In this document: positions 49,256 to 57,347 of the stretch, in pieces
How positions within the stretch are numbered: position 1 is the first letter of the stretch
How the letters are laid out: each line of letters starts with the position of its first letter
Notes under the pieces: generated by a model
What the model saw: the letters and a program-made list of their open reading frames with translations, nothing else
The model's database searches: none
What the model was told of the DNA's origin: nothing
From: JAHEEL01 sp963836085
GTDB lineage: Bacteria > Actinomycetota > Acidimicrobiia > Spongiisociales > UBA5794
Reading direction: 5' to 3'
Length of the DNA stretch: 64,000 nt
Assembly: GCA_963836085.1 (NCBI GenBank)
Contig: CAWIHT010000013.1
Coordinates: forward strand, 1 to 64,000
Made by a program: the position numbers and the translations under genes

Positions 49256-51319
49256 ATGACGACTGCTCGCGACCCTCGCTACGACATCCTCTTCGAACCC
49301 GTTCAGATTGGACCGGTACAGGCCCGCAACCGTTTCTACCAGGTCCCACACTGCAATGGCATGGGCTACCGGGACCCGTCGGCGTTGGCCGCGATGCGTG
49401 GGACGAAGGCGGCAGGAGGTTGGGCCGTCATCGCCACCGAGGAGACCGAAATCCATCCCTCGTCCGACGTGGCACCGTACGTCGAGGGGCGGATCTGGGA
49501 CGACCGCGACATCCCGGCACACCTCCTCGTCACGGAGGCCATCCACGAACACGGCTCACTCGCCGCGATTGAACTCGTCCATTCCGGGATGGCGGCAAAC
49601 AGCATGTACACGAGGATCCCGCCGATGGGTCCGTCGCATCGGCCGACCTCGGGCGACCTCTACCCGATCCAGGCACGCCGCATGGATCGGCGGGACATCG
49701 CCGACCTTCGACGGTGGTATCGCGAGGCGACCGTGCGCTCTCTGGACGCCGGGTACGACATTGTCTATGTCTACGCCGGTCACAACCTCTCGACGCTCCA
49801 ACACTTCCTCTCACCTCGCTACAACGACCGGATAGACGAGTACGGCGGATCGCTCGAGAACCGGGCTCGGCTGCTCCGCGAGGTGCTCGAAGACACACTC
49901 GAAACGGTGGACGGGAGGGCAGGCGTTGCGTGCCGGATCGTCGTCGACGAACTGATAGGACCTGCTGGATTCACCCGGGACCAGGCGGTCGAACTCCTCG
50001 GCATGATCGGCGAACTCCCCGACGTATGGGACTTCATGTTCGGTGCGTGGCCCGACGACTCGGTCACGTCCCGGTTCGGACCGGAGAGCGAGCGGGAAGA
50101 TCTCATCAGGGGCCTCAAGGACCTGACTACCAAGCCGGTCGTCGGCGTCGGTCGGTTCACCTCTCCCGACACGATGGCTCGCCTGGTTCGCCAGGGGGTT
50201 CTCGACTTCATCGGTGCCGCGCGACCGTCGATCGCCGATCCGTACCTCCCAAGGAAGATCGAGGAAGGCCGCATCGACGAGATCCGCGAATGCATCGGGT
50301 GCAACATCTGTGTGTCCGGCGACTACACAATGACCCCGATCCGGTGTACCCAGAACCCGTCGATGGGCGAGGAGTGGCGGCGAGGCTGGCATCCCGAGAC
50401 GATGCGGCCCAAGCACAACGACGAACGGATCCTCGTCGTCGGTGGTGGCCCGGCCGGTCTCGAGGCGGCGATGTCGACCGGCCGACGCGGACACGATGTG
50501 GTCCTCATCGAAGCGACCAGGGAACTCGGCGGCCGGGTCACGCGAGAGGCCCGTCTCCCAGGTCTTGCCGAGTGGCGACGCGTGGTCGACTACCGCACCG
50601 CGCAACTCGACCGCATGCGCACCGTCGAGTGCTACTTCGAGAGCGCCATGTCGGCCGAGGAGATCCTGTCGTACGGCTTTGGCCACATCGCGGTCGCGAC
50701 CGGAGCATCGTGGAGGCGGGATGGCATCGGCGTCTGGCGTCCGGACCCTATCGAGTTCGACCATCCCGTGGACGTGCTCACCCCCGACGACGTCATGGGT
50801 GGGCAGCGCCCGGACGGCGAACGGGTCGTGGTCTTCGACGACGACCACTACTACATGGGGAGTTCGATGGCCGAATGGCTCGTCAAGGACGGGTCATCGG
50901 TGGTCTACGTCACCCCGGAACCCGAGGTGGCGGCATGGACGCACAAGACCATGGAACAGCATCGCATTCAGGCGCGGTTGCTCGACCTTGGCGTGCGGAT
51001 CGTCACATCGCACGGGGCCGATCGTGTCGTGTCGGACGGTCTCGTCGTACGATGCGAGTACACCGGGCGTGAGCATCTGATCGATTGCGACTCGGTGGTC
51101 CTGGTCACGAGCCGGCTGCCCAACGAGGCGCTCTACCTCGACTTCCTCGATCTTCGTGAGCGGTGGGGGAGCGCCGGACTCGTCTCGGTGCGAACCGTGG
51201 GAGACGCCTTCAGCCCGGGAAGCATTGCTGCAGCGGTGTGGGACGGTCGACGATTCGCTGAAGACCTCGGCCGAACCGGCGAGACGGCCATGTTCCGCAG
51301 GAATGTCGCCGCCCTGTAG
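49256..51319 (+). CDS. Trimethylamine-dehydrogenase-family flavoprotein, histamine-dehydrogenase-like pocket
   Basis: A 687-residue flavin and iron-sulfur enzyme. An N-terminal FMN barrel begins DPRYDILFEPVQIGPVQARN; Cys33 in VPHCNG corresponds to the cysteine that bonds FMN in trimethylamine dehydrogenase. Tyr173, His176 and Asp268 match the catalytic residues. The [4Fe-4S] cysteines are 346, 349, 352 and 364 (ECIGCNIC and IRCTQN). The C-terminal part is two Rossmann units starting ILVVGGGPAGLEAAMS. Of the three aromatic residues that hold trimethylamine (Tyr60, Trp264, Trp355), only Trp265 is kept; the others are Glu63 and Asp356. As I recall, histamine dehydrogenase has Gln and Asp there, so a diamine or amine with a second charge is likelier. 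No electron-transfer flavoprotein gene is adjacent. Confidence 0.85.
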   Translation: MTTARDPRYDILFEPVQIGPVQARNRFYQVPHCNGMGYRDPSALAAMRGTKAAGGWAVIATEETEIHPSSDVAPYVEGRIWDDRDIPAHLLVTEAIHEHGSLAAIELVHSGMAANSMYTRIPPMGPSHRPTSGDLYPIQARRMDRRDIADLRRWYREATVRSLDAGYDIVYVYAGHNLSTLQHFLSPRYNDRIDEYGGSLENRARLLREVLEDTLETVDGRAGVACRIVVDELIGPAGFTRDQAVELLGMIGELPDVWDFMFGAWPDDSVTSRFGPESEREDLIRGLKDLTTKPVVGVGRFTSPDTMARLVRQGVLDFIGAARPSIADPYLPRKIEEGRIDEIRECIGCNICVSGDYTMTPIRCTQNPSMGEEWRRGWHPETMRPKHNDERILVVGGGPAGLEAAMSTGRRGHDVVLIEATRELGGRVTREARLPGLAEWRRVVDYRTAQLDRMRTVECYFESAMSAEEILSYGFGHIAVATGASWRRDGIGVWRPDPIEFDHPVDVLTPDDVMGGQRPDGERVVVFDDDHYYMGSSMAEWLVKDGSSVVYVTPEPEVAAWTHKTMEQHRIQARLLDLGVRIVTSHGADRVVSDGLVVRCEYTGREHLIDCDSVVLVTSRLPNEALYLDFLDLRERWGSAGLVSVRTVGDAFSPGSIAAAVWDGRRFAEDLGRTGETAMFRRNVAAL

Positions 51320-51369
51320 GCCAGCGGGCGTGTGCCGACCGAGACGAACCCGACTGGGATGTGGATCGG

Positions 51370-51828
51370 CTACTCCGTGACGACGGCGAGGCGCTGGAGG
51401 CCCTTCTCGAAGTCCGGTCCGACCATCTTGTCCATGCTCCTGAAGATGCCCATGATCTTGACCATCGTGGTCTTCGGTCCGGTCATCGTCCAGATCACCT
51501 TCGTCGCGCCCTCGGTCGGTTGCAGGTGGAAACTGGTGGTGCTCGACGACTTGAACGGCTTGACGAAGTCGAGCGCAATCGTCACGTCCGTGGGCTCGGT
51601 GGTGTCGGTGATCTCCATGCGGCCTTCGCCGGCCTTCCGATTGCCCGACCAGGTGTAGATCGCCCCCGTGCCCGACTCCGCTCCAGAGTGGTCCCGGGTC
51701 ATGTCCGGGTCGAGTTCGTCCCACGGGGACCAGGATCGCCAGTTGCGAAAGTCGATAATCTGCGCGTAGATGTCTTTCGCCGGGGCGTTGATGATTGCCG
51801 AGCGCTCAACGGTGTAGGTATCAGCCAT
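51370..51828 (-). CDS. SRPBCC-family protein
   Basis: A 152-residue START/Bet-v-1-like protein with the usual hydrophobic cavity: VERSAIINAPAKDIYAQIID, FRNWRSWSPWDELDPDM, and the C-terminal helix KMVGPDFEKGLQRLAVVTE. The family binds lipids, polyketides or steroids, or acts as an aromatase/cyclase; nothing here fixes the ligand. It is convergent with the flavoprotein gene and lies 80 bases downstream of the VOC gene on the same strand. Confidence 0.87.
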   Translation of the reverse strand: MADTYTVERSAIINAPAKDIYAQIIDFRNWRSWSPWDELDPDMTRDHSGAESGTGAIYTWSGNRKAGEGRMEITDTTEPTDVTIALDFVKPFKSSSTTSFHLQPTEGATKVIWTMTGPKTTMVKIMGIFRSMDKMVGPDFEKGLQRLAVVTE

Positions 51829-51909
51829 GGCACGAGACTACACAGCCGTCTCCCGCTCGTGCGGGGGTTCTGCGGACCGGGCCACCCCGGGCCGGTACGG
51901 AGCGAACGA

Positions 51910-52281
51910 CTACACGTGCTGGTCGAAGAGGATGGCGTTGCCGTCCGGGTCGACGACCGTGAAGCTCGCTGGGCCGTTGGGAGTGTCTCCGGTCGTGTCA
52001 CCGGTCGGTTCGAGTCCGCCCGCCGCGAGTTGGTCCCGCAGCATCCGAACGTCGGTGAAGTCGTCCACGGGCTGCCCGAGTCCCGCCCACCCGGGATTGA
52101 ACGTCAAGATGTTGCCCTCGAACATGCCCTGGAATAGCCCAATGACCTCGGATTGGTTGGTGACGATCGTCCAGGTCTCGCCATCGCCTGCGATCATCTC
52201 GAACCCCAACTTCGAGTAGAAGTCACGTGATGCCGCCATGTCCTTCACTGCCAGGCTGACCGAGAATGCGCCGAGATCCAT
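51910..52281 (-). CDS. VOC-family (glyoxalase-like) protein
   Basis: A 123-residue single-domain protein of the vicinal-oxygen-chelate fold: AFSVSLAVKDMAASRDFYSK with the first strand and the FYxxLGF motif, and at the end FTVVDPDGNAILFDQH. The second half-repeat has metal-ligand candidates Glu and His partly missing. Reaction unknown; members include glyoxalases, dioxygenases and resistance proteins. It starts with ATG 52281. Longer readings upstream are antisense to the metF promoter region and unlikely. Confidence 0.82.
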   Translation of the reverse strand: MDLGAFSVSLAVKDMAASRDFYSKLGFEMIAGDGETWTIVTNQSEVIGLFQGMFEGNILTFNPGWAGLGQPVDDFTDVRMLRDQLAAGGLEPTGDTTGDTPNGPASFTVVDPDGNAILFDQHV

Positions 52282-52465
52282 TGGGTTCCTTTCGTTCGAC
52301 CCGTGTCCGCCAACAGTACCGATGAGAGTCGTGCGGTCCAGACCCAAATCCAAGGATGCGCATGAACTCCCAGGACGGGCGTAGTGTGACCCATTGCCGA
52401 CTTGCAGAGAGCCACATGAGCGCCGACACCAGCATCGACCATCTGACTCGTCGCTCGGAGTGTGA

Positions 52466-53416
52466 GTGCCGATGAAGGTCACCGAACATCTCGCGACCGC
52501 CACGGAACCGGTCATCAGCTTCGAGATCATCCCACCAAAGCGCGGCGGGGACCTCAACAGCCTCCTCGGTCTGATCGACGAACTTGCGGTGCACCGGCCG
52601 CCGTTCATTGACATCACCAGCCACCCTGCCGAGACCATCGAGGTACAGACACCGGACGGGCCCCTCCGACGCAGAACCAGGAAGCGGCCGGGGACCCTCG
52701 GCATCTGCGCCCTCATCCAGAACAAGCTCAACATCGATGCGGTCCCGCACGTGCTGTGCGAGGGCTTCACACGCGAGGAGAGCGAAGACTTCCTCATCGA
52801 ACTGCACTATCTCGGTATCGACAACGTGTTCGCGATCCGGGGCGACACTGCCGAACACCAGAAATCCCTCGACGGCGGGCGGAGCCGCAACGTCTATGCC
52901 AGCGACCTCATCGGGCAGATCACCGCCATGAACCAGGGGCGCTTCCTCGATGGGCTTGCCGACGCGTCGCCGACCGAGTTCTGTGTCGGCGCGGCCGGCT
53001 ATCCGGAGACCCACGCCGAGGCACCCGACCTGAAGGCCGACGTCAGCCGGGTGAAGCAGAAGGTCGATGCCGGCGCCGAGTACATCGTGACGCAGATGTT
53101 TTTCGACAACCGCCACTACTTCTCATTTGTCGACGAGTGTCGGGAGCAGGGCGTCGATGTGCCCATCATCCCGGGGTTGAGGATTCTCACGAATCCGCGC
53201 CAGCTGACGAGCATCCCACGGGCGTTCCACTGCGAGATCCCCGAGGCGCTGAGCCACGAGATCGAAGCGGCACCTGATCGAACGCGCGACGTCGGTGTCG
53301 CGTGGGCCGTCGAGCAAGTGACCGAACTCCTCGAATCTGGAGCTCCATCGGCCCATTTCTTCGTGATGTCGAGCGCGAGGGCCGTCAACGAAGTGCTGGC
53401 GAGGGCCGGGCTGTAG
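52466..53416 (+). CDS. metF: 5,10-Methylenetetrahydrofolate reductase
   Basis: A 316-residue FAD-dependent TIM-barrel enzyme that makes 5-methyltetrahydrofolate for methionine synthesis and one-carbon metabolism. ISFEIIPPKRGGDLNSLLGL is the N-terminal barrel motif with the catalytic Glu, PFIDITSHPAE follows, HLCxG-like NVFAIRGDTAEHQ carries the FAD/NADH contact Asp, and VGAAGYPETHAEAPDL is the conserved folate-site loop. DAGAEYIVTQMFFDN is the late barrel motif. GTG 52466 has GGAG five bases upstream; ATG 52472 is nearly equivalent. It converges on the OsmC gene and both end at a shared hairpin. Confidence 0.92.
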   Translation: MPMKVTEHLATATEPVISFEIIPPKRGGDLNSLLGLIDELAVHRPPFIDITSHPAETIEVQTPDGPLRRRTRKRPGTLGICALIQNKLNIDAVPHVLCEGFTREESEDFLIELHYLGIDNVFAIRGDTAEHQKSLDGGRSRNVYASDLIGQITAMNQGRFLDGLADASPTEFCVGAAGYPETHAEAPDLKADVSRVKQKVDAGAEYIVTQMFFDNRHYFSFVDECREQGVDVPIIPGLRILTNPRQLTSIPRAFHCEIPEALSHEIEAAPDRTRDVGVAWAVEQVTELLESGAPSAHFFVMSSARAVNEVLARAGL

Positions 53417-53422
53417 GCAAGA

Positions 53423-53453
53423 GAGGGCCATGGCCTGATCGGCCATGACCCTC
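53423..53453. terminator. Hairpin between convergent metF and OsmC genes
   Basis: GAGGG-C-CATGGCC, a TGATC loop and GGCCATG-A-CCCTC form a 12-bp stem with one C-A mismatch. It starts six bases after the metF stop and probably stops transcription in both directions. Confidence 0.75.
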
Positions 53454-53476
53454 CGTATCAGCTTCTCGGGCGGTGG

Positions 53477-53908
53477 CTACGCGAGCGTTGCCTCGATGGT
53501 GATCTCGACGTTGCCGACCAGAGCGTTGCTGACCGGGCAGCCGTCCTTCGCCTGTGCCGCGAGTTCGGCGAATTCGTCTGCGCCGATACCGGGGATCTGG
53601 CCAATCACCGACAGCGCCATCGTCGTGATGCGCATCCCGGCGTCGGTCTTAGCGAAGGTTGCCACGCCCGACGTGTCGAGCTGGGTCGCGGTGTAGCCGG
53701 CGCCGGCGAGGATGTTGCTGAACGCCATTGAGTAGCAGGCAGCGTGCGCAGCCGCGATCAGCTCTTCGGGGCTGGTCTTGCCCGCGGCCGCCTCGGTGCG
53801 GCTCGCCCAGCTGACGGGCATTGTCCCGGCAGCGCCGGAGTCGAGCGAGACGGTTCCTGATCCGTTAAACAGATCGCCGTTCCAGGTTGCGGTGCCTTTG
53901 CTCTTCAT
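53477..53908 (-). CDS. OsmC-family peroxiredoxin
   Basis: A 143-residue OsmC/Ohr-type protein that reduces organic hydroperoxides. SWASRTEAAAGKTSPEELIA holds the conserved Arg-Glu pair, AAHAACYSMAFSNIL has the peroxidatic Cys, and AKDGCPVSNAL the resolving Cys. The length is normal. It acts in the cytoplasm with a thiol or lipoyl reductant. ATG 53908 is preceded by GAGGAGAG. It lies beside two flavin- or F420-linked redox genes on the same strand. Confidence 0.92.
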   Translation of the reverse strand: MKSKGTATWNGDLFNGSGTVSLDSGAAGTMPVSWASRTEAAAGKTSPEELIAAAHAACYSMAFSNILAGAGYTATQLDTSGVATFAKTDAGMRITTMALSVIGQIPGIGADEFAELAAQAKDGCPVSNALVGNVEITIEATLA

Positions 53909-54061
53909 GTCTCTCCTCGATTCGTGTGAGCGATCGCCGCTCGCTTCCGGATGTGCCGGTCGTCCCGCCCGGATGGGCCTTGCGCCCGGCCTGCGGCAAG
54001 CTCGTATCAGCCCGAACCGCAGTACGCAGACTGTACCGGTGACCCTTTGCCCAAATCGGGC

Positions 54062-54697
54062 CTATTTCGATTGCTTCGAGACGGTCTTGGCCCGGAGCGC
54101 CTCGGTGGGCGGGTGACCCACCGGGAAGATGTACAGGGGCACATGATCGGATGGCAGAGCGAGGACACGGCTGACGGCATCGTCGTCGAACGACCCGACC
54201 GGGACCGTTCCGAGCCCAAGTGCCGTGGCTTCGAGCATCAGGTTCTGAGCGACGTGCCCGACCTCGATGTGGACGTAGCGGACGGACCGCTCACCGTACT
54301 TGACCGCCGTCCGCTCGAAGACACCGGTGATCACGAAGATGGCTGCCGCGTCACGCACGGCGTCCTGGCCGGCGGCTTCCCTATGCAACGTCGGGCGAGC
54401 ATCCTGTGGAGACACCACTTCGAGACCGTGGATGGTCGGGAGGTAGCGGAAGACACCGTCGGCGGTGAGCACGTACAGTTCGATCGGATAGGTCGCCCCC
54501 GCCGATGGCGACGTTCGGTTGCCGGCGGGCGTCATCCCCTGCATCGACCACAGCAGGTGCGAAATCTCGGCGTCCGACAGCGGATCATCGATGAGTTGCC
54601 GGATCGATCGGCGGATTGCCAGGACACGATCGAGGCTCGCGATACCGGGGGACGGCGCCGGGAGGTCGATGGTCGTGCGCGACGGAGTGGTGTCCAC
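54062..54697 (-). CDS. SagB/ThcOx-type nitroreductase-fold protein
   Basis: A 211-residue FMN-binding protein of the SagB/ThcOx subgroup. RVLAIRRSIRQLIDDPLSDA is the phosphate-binding start, LLWSMQGMTPAGNRTSPSAG ATYP contains the family's R(T/A)xPSAGA-like motif, and VEVGHVAQNL-like HIEVGHVAQNLMLEATALGL precedes PVGSFDDDAV. SagB proteins oxidise azoline rings in modified peptides, but single-gene relatives without peptide clusters, as here, are common and of unknown role. No precursor peptide or cyclodehydratase gene is nearby. Confidence 0.85.
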   Translation of the reverse strand: MDTTPSRTTIDLPAPSPGIASLDRVLAIRRSIRQLIDDPLSDAEISHLLWSMQGMTPAGNRTSPSAGATYPIELYVLTADGVFRYLPTIHGLEVVSPQDARPTLHREAAGQDAVRDAAAIFVITGVFERTAVKYGERSVRYVHIEVGHVAQNLMLEATALGLGTVPVGSFDDDAVSRVLALPSDHVPLYIFPVGHPPTEALRAKTVSKQSK

Positions 54698-54766
54698 GAG
54701 ATCTCCTCAGATGTGCGGTGGTGTCGACAATAGTGAAGGTGCCCGCCCCGTCATCCGTTGTGACGA

Positions 54767-55261
54767 CTACTCCGCTACTTCGGCGTCAACGATGCGGACG
54801 CGCAGGAACTCGTTGACGTTGAAGACCCGCAGACTCGTCTGCTCGCTCGCTGGCACGTCGTCGAGAGCGACGGTCGAGTCGACGATCTCCGGATGATCAA
54901 CCGTGTAGGTCTCGCCCTCATGGACGATGACTGCCGATCCCGCGGCCATGAGATTCTTGAGCCAGTCCGGACTCGTGCCGTAGGGGAGCGCCACAACGAA
55001 ACCGTCGTCGGTTGGATACGGCCCGATCGGGGTCTCGTACTCGGTTCCGGATCTCCGGCCGACGTGACGGATCACCCCCGCGTATGCGCCGGGCGTCCCA
55101 GCGGTCTTCATCGCTCGCGGATTCATCACTTTACGATTCATCCGGCGGACGGCCGTGGTCACCGGTGGGTACTTCGTGCGCATGCCGATCGCGAAGACGG
55201 CACCGATTGCCGCAACGGCGACGAGTAGCGCACCGAGTGCCGTTCCGAGGACTTTGATCAT
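54767..55261 (-). CDS. F420-type nitroreductase/quinone reductase (DDN family)
   Basis: A 164-residue protein starting with a hydrophobic segment (GTALGALLVAVAAIGAVFAI), which may anchor it. The rest has the split-barrel layout of deazaflavin-dependent nitroreductases: YAGVIRHVGRRSGTEYETPI, then DGFVVALPYGTSPDWLKNLM and SAVIVHEGETYTVDHPEIVD. In mycobacteria such proteins use reduced F420 to reduce quinones or nitro drugs. ATG 55261 follows AAGGAGA by 5 bases. A longer reading reaches 55372 but would overlap the divergent pabBC promoter. Confidence 0.87.
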   Translation of the reverse strand: MIKVLGTALGALLVAVAAIGAVFAIGMRTKYPPVTTAVRRMNRKVMNPRAMKTAGTPGAYAGVIRHVGRRSGTEYETPIGPYPTDDGFVVALPYGTSPDWLKNLMAAGSAVIVHEGETYTVDHPEIVDSTVALDDVPASEQTSLRVFNVNEFLRVRIVDAEVAE

Positions 55262-55364
55262 GAAGTCTCCTTGCTCCGGATTGTGCCCGGTCAGCGTACA
55301 CGGGGGTCGATCTCGCAACATCGGGAGGTCGGTGGAGCGAGCATGGGCGGGGTACGCTCGCCCG

Positions 55365-57146
55365 ATGGACACTGTGGCACGGTTCGACGATCTGCGTCCC
55401 GAGCGGCGCCGGACGGCCGTGTTCCGCGATCAGGTCGGGGAGGTGGTCGCCCGCGGCGTCGACGACGTCGTTCCTGCGATCACCCGGGTGGAGCAGGCGG
55501 CCGCCGGTGGACTCTGGGCCGTCGGGTTCATCAGCTACGAGGCGGCCCCTGGGTTCGATCCGAACCTGGTCGTGCGATCCCACTCCGCCGACAGCTACCA
55601 CGGCGCCCTTCCGCTGGTCTGGTTCGGTCTCTTCGAGTCTCGAGCTCTCAATCCGGCGCCGGTCGAAGCGTTCGGCCCGTACGACGTATCGGCATGGACG
55701 TGGCTGGACGATCGGGCAGCGTACGAACGAGCCGTCGAGGTCATCCGGGGCCACATCATCGCGGGCGAGACCTACCAGGTGAACTACACCACGCGCCTCA
55801 GAGCCGACTTCTCTGGTGACCCGCTTGCGTTCTACCACGACCTCGCCGCAGCGCAGTCTGGTGGCTACGGCACCTACCTCGACACCGGTCGATTTCAGAT
55901 TGCGAGTGCGTCGCCGGAACTCTTCTTCAATCGCCATCCGGCCGAGAGTGGGCCGGACCGACTCGTGACCCGGCCGATGAAGGGGACCGCTCCTCGTGGC
56001 AGGCGGCCAGCGGAGGACGAGGGCCGGCGTCTCGAACTCGAAGCGTCGGCGAAGGACCGGGCCGAGAACCTGATCATCGTCGATCTGCTGCGGAACGACC
56101 TTGGACGGGTGGCCAATTTCGGTTCCGTCGAGGTCGAGGGACTCATGGCGATCGAGCGGTACGACACGGTCTGGCAGATGACCACCACCGTCGTCGGGGA
56201 CGTCCCACATGAGATGCCGCTCAGCGACGTGCTCCGTGGCTTGTTCCCGTGCGGTTCGATCACCGGCGCTCCCAAGGTGCGATCGATGGAGATCATCCGC
56301 GATCTCGAGTCCGCGCCTCGCGGTGTGTACACCGGGGCGATCGGGTACGTGGCCCCGCGCGGAATCCCGGGCCCACGGGCCTCCTTCAGCGTCGGCATCC
56401 GGACCGTCGTCATCGATGGCGATACCGGCCAGGCGGAGTACGGTGTGGGCGGAGGGATCACCTTCGACTCGGGGTCCGGAGCTGAGTACGAAGAGGCAGC
56501 GGTCAAAGCCCGGATCCTCAGCTACGGACGATCCGACTTCGAACTCCTCGAGACCATGCGCTGGAGCCCCGGCGATGGCTGGTACTGGCTGGAGCACCAC
56601 CTCGACCGACTTGCATCATCCGCCGACTACTTCGACGTGCCGTTGCGACGAGAATCGCTCATCCGACAGCTTGCAGCCGCTGTCGAGGGGCATGGCGACT
56701 CGCGCGTCCGTCTCACGGTGAACCGTCGGGGCTTGGTCGACATTGCGGTACATCCCCACGCGGATGATCCTGAGGGGCCGGTGACCGTTGCCATCGATCT
56801 CGAGCCGGTCGACGGATCGAGCCCCTTTCTCTACCACAAGACCACCCGACGCGACCCCTATGACGATCGGCTCGCTCGGCACCCGGACGTCGATGATGTC
56901 CTCCTGGTCAACGAGCGCGGCGAGATCACAGAGTCCACCATCGCGAACGTCGCCGTCAAGCTCGAAGGGGAATGGGTAACGCCCCCTGTCGAGTCCGGGT
57001 GCCTTCCCGGGATCTACCGACGGGTCCTCCTCGAGGAAGGGCGCCTCATCGAACACCCGGTCCATGTCGACGAACTCGGACGCTGCAAGGGGATTGCCCT
57101 GCTGAACTCGGTACGCCTGTGGCGCGACGCCGAGATCGTCACCTGA
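55365..57146 (+). CDS. pabBC: Fused aminodeoxychorismate synthase component I and lyase (PabB-PabC)
   Basis: A 593-residue bifunctional enzyme for p-aminobenzoate in folate synthesis. The N-terminal 450 residues are PabB: chorismate-binding motifs include RPMKGTAPRGRRPAED, where the Lys is the residue that separates PabB from anthranilate synthase, DLLRNDLGRVA and FPCGSITGAPKVRSMEIIRD. The C-terminal 150 residues are PabC, a fold-IV PLP enzyme that releases p-aminobenzoate: FLYHKTTRRDPYDD carries the PLP Lys and VNERGEITESTIANVA the substrate-binding region. The partner glutamine amidotransferase (PabA) is not in the window. ATG 55365 has no strong ribosome binding site. It is divergent from the F420-type gene. 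Confidence 0.9.
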   Translation: MDTVARFDDLRPERRRTAVFRDQVGEVVARGVDDVVPAITRVEQAAAGGLWAVGFISYEAAPGFDPNLVVRSHSADSYHGALPLVWFGLFESRALNPAPVEAFGPYDVSAWTWLDDRAAYERAVEVIRGHIIAGETYQVNYTTRLRADFSGDPLAFYHDLAAAQSGGYGTYLDTGRFQIASASPELFFNRHPAESGPDRLVTRPMKGTAPRGRRPAEDEGRRLELEASAKDRAENLIIVDLLRNDLGRVANFGSVEVEGLMAIERYDTVWQMTTTVVGDVPHEMPLSDVLRGLFPCGSITGAPKVRSMEIIRDLESAPRGVYTGAIGYVAPRGIPGPRASFSVGIRTVVIDGDTGQAEYGVGGGITFDSGSGAEYEEAAVKARILSYGRSDFELLETMRWSPGDGWYWLEHHLDRLASSADYFDVPLRRESLIRQLAAAVEGHGDSRVRLTVNRRGLVDIAVHPHADDPEGPVTVAIDLEPVDGSSPFLYHKTTRRDPYDDRLARHPDVDDVLLVNERGEITESTIANVAVKLEGEWVTPPVESGCLPGIYRRVLLEEGRLIEHPVHVDELGRCKGIALLNSVRLWRDAEIVT

Positions 57147-57347
57147 TCGGCGTGCGGTCCTTGAACGGAGCTGCTCGAGAGCAGGCCAACGCATCGGCCT
57201 CGGAGCGAGTTGGCGACGCAGGGCGCTAGAACCCCACCTCACGGGTTCCCGGCCATGCAGCCCCCAGCGAACGCAACGATCGCGCCCGCCTGCAAGGCAG
57301 AGCACCCATGACCGATCGAGAGGCGAGAGGAGTCAGGTGATCGCGCA

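Noticed and set aside
52282..52465. Cobalamin or SAM riboswitch before metF
   Set aside because: No conserved box or suitable set of helices was recognised in the 184-base leader region.
54062..54697. Azoline-peptide (TOMM) biosynthesis cluster around the SagB-type gene
   Set aside because: No YcaO, E1-like or precursor-peptide gene is present nearby.
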